A stretch of DNA of 64,000 nt. Origin: Virgisporangium aliadipatigenens (GTDB taxonomy: Bacteria; Actinomycetota; Actinomycetes; Mycobacteriales; Micromonosporaceae). The number at the start of each line of letters is the position of its first letter. Position 1 is the stretch's first letter. Position numbers and translations under genes: made by a program. Location: assembly GCF_016863615.1 (NCBI RefSeq), contig NZ_BOPF01000044.1, positions 1 to 64,000 of the forward strand, given 5' to 3'. This document shows positions 48,363 through 57,532 of the stretch, piece by piece. The notes below the pieces were generated by a model. That model saw only the letters and a program-made list of their open reading frames with translations. It was not told where the DNA came from and ran no database searches.

Positions 48363-49163
48363 GTGGATCAACGGATAGTCGACCTCCTGCGCTGCCCGCA
48401 CTGCGGCGGCACCCTGTGTCCCGCCGACAGCGGGCTGCGCTGCAAAAAAGGGCACACGTTCGATCAGGCCCGGCAGGGCTACGTCGACCTCACCCCCGGT
48501 CGGGTCACGCACGAGGGCGACACCGCGCCGATGGTGCAGGCGCGCGAGGCGGTGCAGGGCGCCGGCCACTTCGCCTTCCTCACGGACGGGCTGCGCGACG
48601 TGCTCATGCCGTTCCCCCGGGGAGTGATCGTGGACGTGGGGGCCGGAACGGGGCATCACCTGGCCGCGCTGCTCGACGGCCGGCCCGACGACCTCGGACT
48701 CGGACTCGACGTCTCCAAGGCCGCGCTGCGGCGGGCCGCGCGGGCACACCCCCGGCTGACGGCCGTGCGGGCCGACGCCTGGCGGCGGCTGCCGCTGGCC
48801 GACCACGCGGCCACCACCCTCCTGAACGTCTTCGCCCCCCGCGACGGCGCCGAGTTCGCCCGGGTGCTGGCGCCCGGCGGCCGGCTGGTCGTCGTGACGC
48901 CCACCGACGAGCACCTGCGTGAGCTGCACCTGACGGTCCGCGTCGACCCCGCCAAGGCGGAACGGCTGGCCTCGACCCTCGCGCCGTGGTTCATCCGGGA
49001 AGATGAGGCGGGACTGCGCACGAGCCTGCGGCTGTCCGGGCAGGACGCGGCCGCGTTCGTGGCGATGGGTCCCAACGCCCACCATCAGCAGGCCGCCCGG
49101 CCGGCGGGCGGCACGGTCACCGCCTCGGTGCGGATCAGCACCTGGCGACGAGCGGAGGAGTGA
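48363..49163 (+). CDS. 23S rRNA guanine-N1 methyltransferase-like protein (RlmA family)
   Basis: A 266-aa protein. The N-terminal zinc finger has CPHC, then LRCKKGH, the C-C-C-H ligand set of RlmA enzymes, followed by FDQARQGYVDLTPGR. A SAM domain with VDVGAGTGHHLAALL and a catalytic-region TLLNVFAPRDGAEFARVLAPGG follows. RlmA(I)/(II) methylate 23S rRNA G745 or G748; RlmA(II)/TlrB gives tylosin resistance in Streptomyces fradiae. Which site applies is not decidable. GTG 48363 has GAAGGGA upstream. It overlaps the next gene by 4 bp. Confidence 0.85.
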   Translation: MDQRIVDLLRCPHCGGTLCPADSGLRCKKGHTFDQARQGYVDLTPGRVTHEGDTAPMVQAREAVQGAGHFAFLTDGLRDVLMPFPRGVIVDVGAGTGHHLAALLDGRPDDLGLGLDVSKAALRRAARAHPRLTAVRADAWRRLPLADHAATTLLNVFAPRDGAEFARVLAPGGRLVVVTPTDEHLRELHLTVRVDPAKAERLASTLAPWFIREDEAGLRTSLRLSGQDAAAFVAMGPNAHHQQAARPAGGTVTASVRISTWRRAEE

Positions 49164-51358
49164 CGACGTTGGGTGCGATCGCGGGGGTCGGCCGCTGGTG
49201 CTTCCGTCACCGGTGGTGGGTGCTGCTCATCTGGGTCCTCGCGGTCGGCGCCGGCGGCGCCTCGGCGGGTGCCGTCTTCGACCGGCTGGTCGGCGACAAC
49301 AACCCGCGGGGCGTCGAGTCGATCGAGGCGTTCGACGTGCTCGGTGCCGGCAACGAGTCCGGCGGCACGGTGGTCGCCCTGGTCGACGGCGTCGACGCCG
49401 CGTCGGCACCGGTGCGCAATGTCGTGTCACTGTTCGCCGAGGACCTGCGCACCGATCCGGCGGTCAAGGAGGTGGCGCACCCGTTCGACGGTTCACCGGC
49501 CGCGCCGGCGATGATCGCCCGGGACGGCCGCGCGCTGCTGATCAGCGTGGTGCTCAAGCCCGCCGAGGACGACCGGGTCAAGGGCGAGACCATCGACGGG
49601 CTGACCGGCCGGCTGGACGGGATCGCCGCGAAGCTGCGCGCGGCGGGCCAGCCCGACGCGAAGATCAAGGTCGGCGGCAACACCGTCCTCAACCGGGAGG
49701 TCAACCAGACCGTTCAGGTGGACCTGCAGCGGGCCGAGATCATCTCGCTGCCGGTCACGCTGCTGGTGCTGGTGGTCGTCTTCGGCGGGCTGGTCGCCGC
49801 CGGGCTCCCGGTGCTCACCGCCGCCTTCTCGGTCGCCGCCGCGATGACGGTTCTCCTGGGATTCTCCTACTTAACCGATCTCGACCAGAACGTCGTGACC
49901 GTCGTCACGCTGATGGGCCTCGGGTTGTCGATCGACTACGGACTGCTGCTGGTGGCCCGTTTCCGCGAGGAACGCGGTGCCGGGTTCGACCCGGAGGAGG
50001 CGACGGCGCGGGCGTGGGCGACGGCCGGCCGCACGATCATGTTCAGTGCGCTCACCGTGGCGGCGGCGCTGGCCGGGCTCCTCATGTTCGACATCTCGGC
50101 GCTGGCTGCCCTCGGCGCGGCCGGCGTCTCGATCGCGCTCATGGCCATGGTCACCTCGCTGACGTTCACGGCCGCGCTGCTGGCGTTCGCGCGCAACCGG
50201 ATCAAGCCGGCCGCCGCGTCCAAGGACTCCGACGACCACGGCTTCTTCGCCCGGCTCTCCGGCTTCGTGCAGCGGCGTCCGTGGCCGGTCGCGCTGCTCA
50301 CCGCCGCCGCGCTGATCGCCATGGGCCTTCCGCTGTTGACCGCCACCGTCATCCTGCCGCAGCTCGAAGGGCTCCCCGACGACCTCGAGTCGGTCCAGGT
50401 GGAACACGCCCGGACGGCCCGGTTCGGATTGGAGTCCGCGCCGACCGTGCTCGTCGTCGCGCGCACCACGCCGGAACAGCTCACCGCGTGGGCCGGCCGG
50501 TGGAGCACCGACGCCGCCGTCGCGGAGGTCCGCCCGGCGCGGGCCACCGGGCACGACATCTCCCAGGTGCAGCTCGTGCTCAGGGGCGGCGCGCAGGACG
50601 AGGCGGCCCAGGCGCTCGTCGAGCGGGTGCGCGACGACCGGCCGCCGGGCGAGTCGTGGGTCACCGGCGACGCCGCCATCCTGGTCGACCTGATGGACCT
50701 GATCTACGACGGGCTGCCGTGGGCGGTCGGGGTCACGCTGCTCGCGATGGTGCTGCTGCTGTTCGCGTTCACCGGGTCCGTCGTGGTCCCGATCAAGGCG
50801 ATCCTGGCGAACGTCATCTCGCTCGGCTCCACGTTCGGCGTGCTGGTGGCCGTCTTCGAGTACGGGTACGGCGAGGACGTCCTGCACACGCTCACCATCG
50901 GCGGGCTGTCGCCGTTCATCGTCGTGATCGTGTTCGCGTTCGCGTTCGGGCTGTCGATGGACTACGAGGTGTTCCTGCTCGGCCGGATCAAGGAGTACGT
51001 CGAACGCGGGGTCGACTCCGACACCGCCGTGCGGCGCGGGCTGCAGCACACCGGCCGGATCATCACATCGGCGGCGCTGCTGATGGTGGTCGTGTTCGCC
51101 TGCTTCGCCGGCGCGCGGGTGGGTCAGATCGAGGAGGTCGGGCTCGGGCTCACGGTCGCCGTGCTGATCGACGCGACGATCGTGCGCTGTCTGCTGGTTC
51201 CCGCGACGATGACCCTCCTCGGCAGGTGGAACTGGTGGGCGCCGGCGCCGCTGCGCAGGCTGCACGAGAAGTTCGGGCTGCGCGAGGCGACGCTGCCGGA
51301 GCCCGGAGCCGAACGGGCACCGGTGGACCTCGTGAAGGCCGGCGACCCGAGGGACTGA
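49160..51358 (+). CDS. MMPL family (RND) transporter
   Basis: A 732-aa membrane protein of the MmpL type with about 12 transmembrane helices in two halves, each with a large extracytoplasmic loop (about residues 40-185 and 400-530). The family elements GLGLSIDYGLLLVARFREE in the first half and FAFGLSMDYEVFLLGRIKEYVERG in the second are clear, including the Asp-Tyr pairs of the proton relay. Substrates of relatives include lipids and glycolipids; unknown here. The GTG overlaps the stop of the methyltransferase gene by 4 bp, so both are translationally coupled. Confidence 0.93.
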   Translation: MTTLGAIAGVGRWCFRHRWWVLLIWVLAVGAGGASAGAVFDRLVGDNNPRGVESIEAFDVLGAGNESGGTVVALVDGVDAASAPVRNVVSLFAEDLRTDPAVKEVAHPFDGSPAAPAMIARDGRALLISVVLKPAEDDRVKGETIDGLTGRLDGIAAKLRAAGQPDAKIKVGGNTVLNREVNQTVQVDLQRAEIISLPVTLLVLVVVFGGLVAAGLPVLTAAFSVAAAMTVLLGFSYLTDLDQNVVTVVTLMGLGLSIDYGLLLVARFREERGAGFDPEEATARAWATAGRTIMFSALTVAAALAGLLMFDISALAALGAAGVSIALMAMVTSLTFTAALLAFARNRIKPAAASKDSDDHGFFARLSGFVQRRPWPVALLTAAALIAMGLPLLTATVILPQLEGLPDDLESVQVEHARTARFGLESAPTVLVVARTTPEQLTAWAGRWSTDAAVAEVRPARATGHDISQVQLVLRGGAQDEAAQALVERVRDDRPPGESWVTGDAAILVDLMDLIYDGLPWAVGVTLLAMVLLLFAFTGSVVVPIKAILANVISLGSTFGVLVAVFEYGYGEDVLHTLTIGGLSPFIVVIVFAFAFGLSMDYEVFLLGRIKEYVERGVDSDTAVRRGLQHTGRIITSAALLMVVVFACFAGARVGQIEEVGLGLTVAVLIDATIVRCLLVPATMTLLGRWNWWAPAPLRRLHEKFGLREATLPEPGAERAPVDLVKAGDPRD

Positions 51359-51414
51359 GGGCGCTTTCGCACCACGCGGGAAAACTCCCACGGAGCAGGA
51401 GTGCCGTCTGCCGC

Positions 51415-51420
51415 TACGGT
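51415..51420 (+). promoter_or_regulatory. -10 box for the small membrane protein gene
   Basis: TACGGT ends 7 nt before GTG 51428. Confidence 0.45.
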
Positions 51421-51427
51421 GTCGCGG

Positions 51428-52129
51428 GTGCAGCCATACCCGCAGGACCAGCGGCCCGCGTACGGATACCCGCCGCCCGGCTATCCACCGCCGCCCGGCT
51501 TCGCACCGCCACCGCCGCGCCGGCGTGGCCGCGGCGGGCTGGTCTTCCTGCTGATCGTGGTCGCCGTGGTGTGCCTCGGCGGGCCGGGCGTCACCGCGCT
51601 GGTCTACTTCACCCAGGAGAACGGCCCCTACAGCGCGATCCCCAGCGCCTGCCAGCTGATGAACGGCGACGTCGCCAAGCAGATCATCGGCGGGCTCTCC
51701 GGCGACCCGAAGGACGGCACCTACCGCTGCGAGTGGAACGGCACCGATTTCATCCTGCACGTCGAGGTGGACATCTATCACCGCGAGAAGTTCACGGACA
51801 GCGTCGAGAACGCGCAGGAGAGGTTCGAGTTCGCCGTCTATCTGGACCGACCGCAGATCCCCTCGATCGAGGAGACCCGCGTGGAGCAGACCTACGGCGT
51901 CGGCCAGGTGGGGCTGGTGTCCTTCACGGTCAAGCGGCTGGACAAGGACGAGTCGACCGACCTGGTGGCGGTGGGCCGCACCGGCAACGCCGTCATCAAG
52001 GTCTCCTATTTCAGGGTGGCCCGGAACGTCCCGAAGCACATGGATCCCGCGACCGCCGAGAAGACACTGCGCGACCTCGTGCCGACCGCCGAGCAGCTCT
52101 ACAACGACGTCGCGGAGGAACTGCGCTAG
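51428..52129 (+). CDS. Pro-rich single-pass membrane protein, DUF-like
   Basis: A 233-aa protein. The N-terminal cytoplasmic part is Pro/Tyr/Gly-rich (QPYPQDQRPAYGYPPPGYP), then one transmembrane helix (about residues 38-60), and an extracytoplasmic domain of about 170 residues with two cysteines (SACQL and YRCEW), probably a disulfide. No family is assigned. GTG 51428 is preferred because of the -10 box at 7 nt; GTG 51401, with GGAG 5 nt upstream, is an alternative that adds 9 residues. Confidence 0.75.
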   Translation: MQPYPQDQRPAYGYPPPGYPPPPGFAPPPPRRRGRGGLVFLLIVVAVVCLGGPGVTALVYFTQENGPYSAIPSACQLMNGDVAKQIIGGLSGDPKDGTYRCEWNGTDFILHVEVDIYHREKFTDSVENAQERFEFAVYLDRPQIPSIEETRVEQTYGVGQVGLVSFTVKRLDKDESTDLVAVGRTGNAVIKVSYFRVARNVPKHMDPATAEKTLRDLVPTAEQLYNDVAEELR

Positions 52130-52132
52130 GCC

Positions 52133-52813
52133 TCAGACGGAGAGGTCGATCTCTTCCCAGGTCAGCGGCGCGTCGTGATACGGCCCGTGGAAGACGACCG
52201 CCCACTCCAACGCCCACCGGCGCTGGCCGATCGTGTTGGAGTCGACCTGCCCGGGCAGGGGCAGCCGGCGGCGTTCGGACTCCAGATAGGCCCAGTCGAG
52301 GCAGTAGTACATGTCGAGCATGGCCGCGACCTCGGCCGCCCCGCGCGGTGCGGCGAGGGTGCGGGCGCGCCACTCGTTGAAGCGTTCCCCCTGAGGCAGA
52401 ACGGGCAGACGGCGGGTGAGGTCGTCGACGGACGGGTACAGCGGATCGAGGTCCGGGGTCAGTCCCATCACCCAGGCCAGTGCGAAGACGGCCTCCAGAT
52501 GCAGCGAGAACGCCATGGTGTCGCCCTTGTCGGAGACGACGAAGCGCCACTCGGGGCCGGTGAGCTGCTCCACGAGGCGCGCGTCGAGCAGCCACTCCAT
52601 GGCCCGCTCGGGCGGCATGCCGAAGCTGCGGGCCAGCACGACGTTGAGAATCGCGACCCGTGCCTCGATCTCGGCGCGGGGGCGCAGGGCCAGCTCGTCG
52701 CCGGGCTCCCAGACCAGCGGGAACCCGGACGCGGGCACCGGCAGGCGCAACTTCTCGAGCACGTCGAGGCTCGATTCGCGAATCTCGACGGGGTCCGGTG
52801 CGGGTACGGTCAC
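52133..52813 (-). CDS. DUF4272 domain-containing protein
   Basis: A 226-aa soluble protein. The start SSLDVLEKLRLPVPASGFPLV and the region ARVAILNVVLARSFGMPPERAMEWLLDARLVEQLT match the DUF4272 family. The later EWRARTLAAPRGAAEVAAMLDMYYCLDWAYLE and the closing WEEIDLSV are also typical. Function unknown. GTG 52813 follows GAGGAGG at a normal distance, which settles the start; the frame extends to 53284. It lies at the end of the nucleoside operon, 98 bp after deoA. Confidence 0.8.
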   Translation of the reverse strand: MTVPAPDPVEIRESSLDVLEKLRLPVPASGFPLVWEPGDELALRPRAEIEARVAILNVVLARSFGMPPERAMEWLLDARLVEQLTGPEWRFVVSDKGDTMAFSLHLEAVFALAWVMGLTPDLDPLYPSVDDLTRRLPVLPQGERFNEWRARTLAAPRGAAEVAAMLDMYYCLDWAYLESERRRLPLPGQVDSNTIGQRRWALEWAVVFHGPYHDAPLTWEEIDLSV

Positions 52814-52911
52814 GGCGCCCTCCTCGGGAGGACTGTAACCATCGCCTGGGCGCAGCGACAACGATCGACTACCCTCAGTCACTCCCTCGCCGGTCGGGCC
52901 GGGTGACCCGC

Positions 52912-54198
52912 TCAGCGGTCCGTAATCGTCTCCAGGATCAGGGGCCCCTGTTCGGGCGCGGCGTCCGCGACGGTCACCGCCGCGACCGCGAGTTCGCGCG
53001 CCGCCGGGATTCGCTCCTTCTCCTGGGAACGCAGTTCGCACAGCACGTCTCCGGCCGCGACCCGGTCCCCCGGCCGGCGGTGCAGCACGACGCCCGCGCT
53101 CGCCGACACCGGATCCTCCTTGCGGGCCCGGCCGGCGCCGAGCCGCCACGCGGCGACCCCCATGCCGTACGCGTCGATCCCGGCGACGAAGCCGTCCCGT
53201 TCGGCGCGCACGAACTCCGTCTCCGGCGCCACCGGCAGCGCCGCGTCGGGATCCCCGTCCTGGGCCCGCACCAGCGCCCGCCACGAGTCCATCGCCCGGC
53301 CGTCGCGCAGGGCCTTCTCCGGATCGGCGTCGAGCCCGGCCGCGTCGAGCATCTCGCGGGCCAGCGCCAGGGTCAGTTCGACCACGTCGGGCGGGCCGCC
53401 GCCGGCCAACACCTCCAGGGTCTCCTCGACCTCCACCGAGTGTCCGATCGCCAGGCCGAGCGGGGTGTCCATGGCGGTCAGCAGCGCCCTGGTCGTGACG
53501 CCGTGCGCGGTGCCCAGGGCGACCATGGTGCGGGCCAGTTCGCGGGCGTCCTCGACGTCCCGCATGAACGCCCCCGAGCCGAACTTCACGTCCAGGATCA
53601 GCGCGGCGGTGCCCTCGGCGATCTTCTTACTCATGATCGAACTGGCGATGAGCGGGATCGCCTCGACCGTGCCCGTCACGTCGCGCAGGGCGTACAGCTT
53701 GCGATCGGCGGGTGCCAGCCCCTCCCCGGCGGCACAGATCGCCGCGCCGACCTCCGACAGCTGCGCCACGAACTCCTCGTTGGACAGCCGCGTCCGGAAA
53801 CCCGGGATCGCCTCCAGCTTGTCGAGCGTGCCGCCGGTGTGCCCCAGCCCCCGCCCCGACAGCTGCGGAACGGCCGCCCCGCACGCGGCGACGAGCGGCG
53901 TGAGCGGCAGCGTGATCTTGTCGCCGACGCCGCCGGTGGAGTGCTTGTCGACGGTGGGGCGTTCGACGGCGGAGAGGTCGAGGCGTTCGCCGGAGGCGAT
54001 CATGGCGGCCGTCCAGCGGGCGATCTCGCCGGCCGTCATGCCGCGCAGCAGGATCGCCATCGCCAGGGCCGACATCTGCTCGTCGGCCACCGCGCCCTTC
54101 GTGTAGGCGTCGATCACCCAGTCGATGGCGGCGTCGGAAAGGACCTTGCCGTCGCGCTTGGTCCGGATGACCTCTACCGCGCTGAAGCTGCTGCTCAT
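52912..54198 (-). CDS. deoA: Thymidine phosphorylase
   Basis: A 428-aa pyrimidine-nucleoside phosphorylase converting thymidine or deoxyuridine plus phosphate to base and deoxyribose-1-phosphate. The phosphate-binding KHSTGGVGDK and the family signature SGRGLGHTGGTLDKLEAI are complete, and the C-terminal domain with HRRPGDRVAAGD is present. The ATG at 54198 gives the normal N-terminus. It follows cdd by 54 bp in the same operon; its product could feed the phosphomutase and DeoC route. Confidence 0.95.
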   Translation of the reverse strand: MSSSFSAVEVIRTKRDGKVLSDAAIDWVIDAYTKGAVADEQMSALAMAILLRGMTAGEIARWTAAMIASGERLDLSAVERPTVDKHSTGGVGDKITLPLTPLVAACGAAVPQLSGRGLGHTGGTLDKLEAIPGFRTRLSNEEFVAQLSEVGAAICAAGEGLAPADRKLYALRDVTGTVEAIPLIASSIMSKKIAEGTAALILDVKFGSGAFMRDVEDARELARTMVALGTAHGVTTRALLTAMDTPLGLAIGHSVEVEETLEVLAGGGPPDVVELTLALAREMLDAAGLDADPEKALRDGRAMDSWRALVRAQDGDPDAALPVAPETEFVRAERDGFVAGIDAYGMGVAAWRLGAGRARKEDPVSASAGVVLHRRPGDRVAAGDVLCELRSQEKERIPAARELAVAAVTVADAAPEQGPLILETITDR

Positions 54199-54252
54199 GG
54201 GTGCGTCCTGCTCACGGCTTGTCGGGCGGGCTGACGGGCTTGTGCGGCGCGC

Positions 54253-54984
54253 TCACGGGTGCCAGTCCTCGGTCAGGTCCGCCGGGCGGGTCCCCGCGCC
54301 GGCCCAGTACGTGCCGCCCTGGCCGTCCACCACGACCACGCGCGGCGTGCGGGCCCGGCCCCAGGCGACGGCGTCGGGCGCACCGCCCCACACCGGCGCC
54401 TCCTCGATGATCGCGCCGCCCTGGTCGGCACTCCAGTAGCCGGTCCACACCTGCTGGCCGCCGGCCACGTCCGGGTGCAGGAAGACGGTGCCCGTGCCGA
54501 CCACGTGCGCGAGCGTGGCGGGGACCCGTTCGGAGCGGTCGAGGCTGCCGGTGAGGCCGCCCGCCACCCCCTCGGTCGCCGCCGCCGCGGTCGCCACCCG
54601 GCCGAGGTCCACCTCGTCGAACGCGTACGGCAGCAGCTCGGCCATCGTCAGCGGCCCGCCGACGTGGTCCACCAGCAGCTTCGCGCCGCCGTGCTCCCAC
54701 AGCAGCTGCCGGCACCGGCCGCACGGCATCAGCGGCGAGCCGTTGCCGTCGACGCAGGCGAACGCCACCAGCCGGCCGCCGCCCGAGGCGTGCAACGCCG
54801 ACACCAGGCCGCACTCGGCGCAGAGCCCGACGCCGTAGGAGGCGTTCTCGACGTTGCAGCCGGAGATCACCCGCCCGTCGTCGACAAGCGCGGCGGCTCC
54901 CACGGGAAAGCCCGAGTACGGCGCGTACGCCCGTCGCATGGCCGCGTTGGCCGCGGCTCGCAGGGATTCCCAGTCCACGTCCAC
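54253..54984 (-). CDS. cdd: Cytidine deaminase with a C-terminal extension of about 108 aa
   Basis: A 243-aa protein. The first 135 residues are a zinc cytidine deaminase: NVENASYGVGLCAECGLVSAL and PCGRCRQLLWEH hold the Cys ligands and catalytic Glu. Normal Cdd of this type ends there. The extra domain (about residues 136-243) is Gly/Ala/Trp-rich (VWTGYWSADQGGAIIEEAPVW; TYWAGAGTRPADL) and is not recognised. The GTG at 54984 is preceded by TAGGAT 7 nt upstream. It lies 37 bp after the second permease gene and before deoA. Confidence 0.88.
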   Translation of the reverse strand: MDVDWESLRAAANAAMRRAYAPYSGFPVGAAALVDDGRVISGCNVENASYGVGLCAECGLVSALHASGGGRLVAFACVDGNGSPLMPCGRCRQLLWEHGGAKLLVDHVGGPLTMAELLPYAFDEVDLGRVATAAAATEGVAGGLTGSLDRSERVPATLAHVVGTGTVFLHPDVAGGQQVWTGYWSADQGGAIIEEAPVWGGAPDAVAWGRARTPRVVVVDGQGGTYWAGAGTRPADLTEDWHP

Positions 54985-54991
54985 GCACCCG

Positions 54992-54997
54992 ATCCTA
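54992..54997 (-). promoter_or_regulatory. -10-like box before cdd
   Basis: TAGGAT ends 7 nt before GTG 54984; a possible internal promoter in the nucleoside operon. Confidence 0.4.
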
Positions 54998-55021
54998 CGG
55001 CCGCCGGAATCCGCCGGTGAT

Positions 55022-56299
55022 CTAGCTGCCTCGTCGGTACGGGACGCCGTCGGCCGCGGGTGGTCGCAGGCGCTGCGCGGCCAGGGCGAGCACCACGAGC
55101 GTCGTCACGTGCGGGGCGAACTGCACGAACGGCACCGGCACCCGGTCCGTCGCGAAGTACGTCACCGCCGACAGCACGCCGAACGCCACGGCCAACCCGC
55201 CCACGATGTACTTGCGCCGGTACAGCTGCCACGCGCCGACCAGCACCAGCAGCGCCGCGATGAGCAGCAGCAGGGCGTGCACCGACTCCGCGCCCCGGCG
55301 CAGCTGCACCGCGTCGATGTAGCCGAACAGCAGCGAACCCGTCGCGAGGCCGCCCGGTCGCCAGTTCCCGAAGATCATGGCGGCGAGACCGATGTAACCG
55401 CGACCGTTGACCTGGCCCTCGCGGTAGATGGACGCCGCGACCATCGACAGGAACGCCCCGCCGAGCCCGGCCAGCGCGCCCGAGACCACCACGCCGTAGT
55501 ACTTGTACCGGTAGACGTTGACGCCGAGGGTCTCCGCCGCCTCCGGGTGTTCGCCGACGGAGCGCAGCCGCAGCCCGAACGGCGTGCGCCACAGGATGTA
55601 GAACGTCAGTGGCACCAGCAGCACGGCGATGACCGTCAGCACCGACACCTCGGTGAACAGGCCGCGCAGCACACCGGCGAGATCGCTGATCAGGAACCAG
55701 CCGCGCTTCTCCAGCGTCTCCAACCCGTCGACGCCCGGAACGGAGATCCGCGGCAGCTCCGGCACGGTCGGCGACTGGTTGACGCCGCCGCCCTCCGTTC
55801 CCTCGAACGCCAGCTGCGACAGGTACCGGCAGGTGCCGCTCGCCAGGATGGTGATCGCGACGCCGGAGACGATGTGGTCCACCCCGAACGTCACCGTGGC
55901 CACCGCGTGCAGCAGGCCGCCGAGCGCGCCGCCGAGCAGGGCGGCGACCAGGCCCACCCACGGCCCCCAGTTGTACGCGCCCCACGCGCCGAACCAGGTA
56001 CCGAAGATCATCATGCCCTCGAGGCCGATGTTGACCACGCCGGCGCGTTCCGACCAGAGGCCACCCAGACCGGCGAGCCCGATCGGCACCGCGGCCTGCA
56101 GTGCCGCGCGGGTCGCCCCGCTGGAGGTGAGGTCGTCGGCGCCGGTCAGGACCCGCACCAGCGACAGCGCGACCAGCCCGCCCGCGATCATCAGCAGCAC
56201 GATCGGCAGCCGCAGCCGGCGCTTCTTCGGCGGGGCGTCGTGCCCCGGCCCGCCGGCCGGCCCGGCCGGCTGGCTCGACAAGATGGCGTCCGCGGTCAC
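55022..56299 (-). CDS. Nucleoside ABC transporter permease (second)
   Basis: A 425-aa integral membrane protein of the BPD_transp_2 type with a Pro/Gly-rich N-terminus and about 9-10 helices. The transporter stretch GGLWSERAGVVNIGLEGMMIFGTW, close to the cytoplasmic coupling region, and LGVNVYRYKYYGVVVSGALAGLGGAFLSM are typical. GTG 56299 overlaps the stop of the first permease gene by 4 bp. Together they form the membrane channel served by the ATPase and the BMP lipoprotein. Confidence 0.9.
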   Translation of the reverse strand: MTADAILSSQPAGPAGGPGHDAPPKKRRLRLPIVLLMIAGGLVALSLVRVLTGADDLTSSGATRAALQAAVPIGLAGLGGLWSERAGVVNIGLEGMMIFGTWFGAWGAYNWGPWVGLVAALLGGALGGLLHAVATVTFGVDHIVSGVAITILASGTCRYLSQLAFEGTEGGGVNQSPTVPELPRISVPGVDGLETLEKRGWFLISDLAGVLRGLFTEVSVLTVIAVLLVPLTFYILWRTPFGLRLRSVGEHPEAAETLGVNVYRYKYYGVVVSGALAGLGGAFLSMVAASIYREGQVNGRGYIGLAAMIFGNWRPGGLATGSLLFGYIDAVQLRRGAESVHALLLLIAALLVLVGAWQLYRRKYIVGGLAVAFGVLSAVTYFATDRVPVPFVQFAPHVTTLVVLALAAQRLRPPAADGVPYRRGS

Positions 56300-57414
56300 G
56301 CTGAAACTCCCGTCGGGGCCGGGGTGGCGACACTCTCGCCGACCCGCTTCTGCTGCAACCGCTTCGTCACGTGCGAGGTCAGCTCGTACGCGACCACCAC
56401 CGCGAGCACGGCCGTGCCCTGCATGATCGTGACCGTCTCCTTCGGGATCCCCTCCAGGTCGAGGATCTGCGCGGAACGTTCCAGGAAGCCCCACAGCAGC
56501 GCGCCGAACGCCATCCCGATCGGATGATTGCGCCCGAGCAGCGCGATCGCGATACCGGTGAACCCGAGCCCGCCGACGCTCTCCGTGAACGCGTGCTGCT
56601 CCCCGAACAGCTGCGGCAGGCCGACCAGCCCCGCGACCGCCCCGGAGAGCAGCATCGCCGCAATCACCATGCGCTTGGCGTCGACCCCGCTCGCGACGGC
56701 CGCGGACGGGTTGGCGCCGGCCGCCCGCAGGTCGAACCCGAACCGGGTGCGCCCGAGCAGGAACCAGTACGCGACCCCGACGAGCGCGGCCACGACGATG
56801 AAGCCGAAGACGCCGTCCTTCGTGCCGGACACGATCGGCAGGTCCGAGATCCACACGTCCTTCGGGAGGATCGGTGTGGTGACGGCGTTGCTCCCCGCGG
56901 CCTGCACGCCCAGCTTGTCCGTCGTGAGCAGGAACGCCACGAAGCCGCCCGCGATCGTGTTCAGCATGATCGTGGAGATCACCTCGCTGACCCCGCGGGT
57001 CACCTTGAGCAGCGCGGCGAGTCCCGCCCACGCGGCCCCGACCAGCATCGCGACCAGCACGATGAGCACGATCCGCACGACGCCCGGCACCGCGTCCATG
57101 AACGACGCACCGCCGAGCGCGGCGGCGAGCAGCGCGGCGATCCGGTACTGCCCGTCGACGCCGATGTTGAACAGCCCCATCCGGAACCCGATGGCCGCCG
57201 CCACCGCCGACAGGTAGTACGGCGTCGCCTTGTCGAGCATCGCCGCGATCGAACCGGGCTGCGACCCGTAGTCCAGCATCAGTTCGAACGTCGGGAAGAC
57301 CTCCTTGCCGCCGACCGCGAGCACGATCGACGACACGACCAGCGCGATGAGGATCGCACCGAGCGGGGCGATCAGCGGCGGCAGCAGCCGGACCCAGTCG
57401 AAGCGGGTCTTCAT
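56296..57414 (-). CDS. Nucleoside ABC transporter permease (first)
   Basis: A 372-aa BPD_transp_2 permease with about 8-10 helices. Diagnostic parts are the periplasmic GKEVFPTFELMLDYG and the coupling-type stretch [28 protein letters not shown], then VDAKRMVIAAMLLSGAVAGLVGLPQLFG. It partners with the second permease. The ATG at 57414 begins MKTRFDWVRLL. The 118 bp to the upstream ATPase gene are GC-rich with repeated GGCGC elements. Confidence 0.9.
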   Translation of the reverse strand: MKTRFDWVRLLPPLIAPLGAILIALVVSSIVLAVGGKEVFPTFELMLDYGSQPGSIAAMLDKATPYYLSAVAAAIGFRMGLFNIGVDGQYRIAALLAAALGGASFMDAVPGVVRIVLIVLVAMLVGAAWAGLAALLKVTRGVSEVISTIMLNTIAGGFVAFLLTTDKLGVQAAGSNAVTTPILPKDVWISDLPIVSGTKDGVFGFIVVAALVGVAYWFLLGRTRFGFDLRAAGANPSAAVASGVDAKRMVIAAMLLSGAVAGLVGLPQLFGEQHAFTESVGGLGFTGIAIALLGRNHPIGMAFGALLWGFLERSAQILDLEGIPKETVTIMQGTAVLAVVVAYELTSHVTKRLQQKRVGESVATPAPTGVSA

Positions 57415-57532
57415 GACGATCCCCGCGCAGGCGCCGGGGCGGCGCAGGCGCCGCCGCCTTCCCTCGTCGCTCCGGTAGCTACGCTCCCTCCGCTCCTCAG
57501 TCCAGGCGGCGTCGCGCCACCCCGCCGCGCGC

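Noticed and set aside
57415-57532. Extra small gene between ATPase and permease genes
   Set aside because: No start with a ribosome-binding site; the sequence is GC-rich spacer with repeated GGCGC elements.
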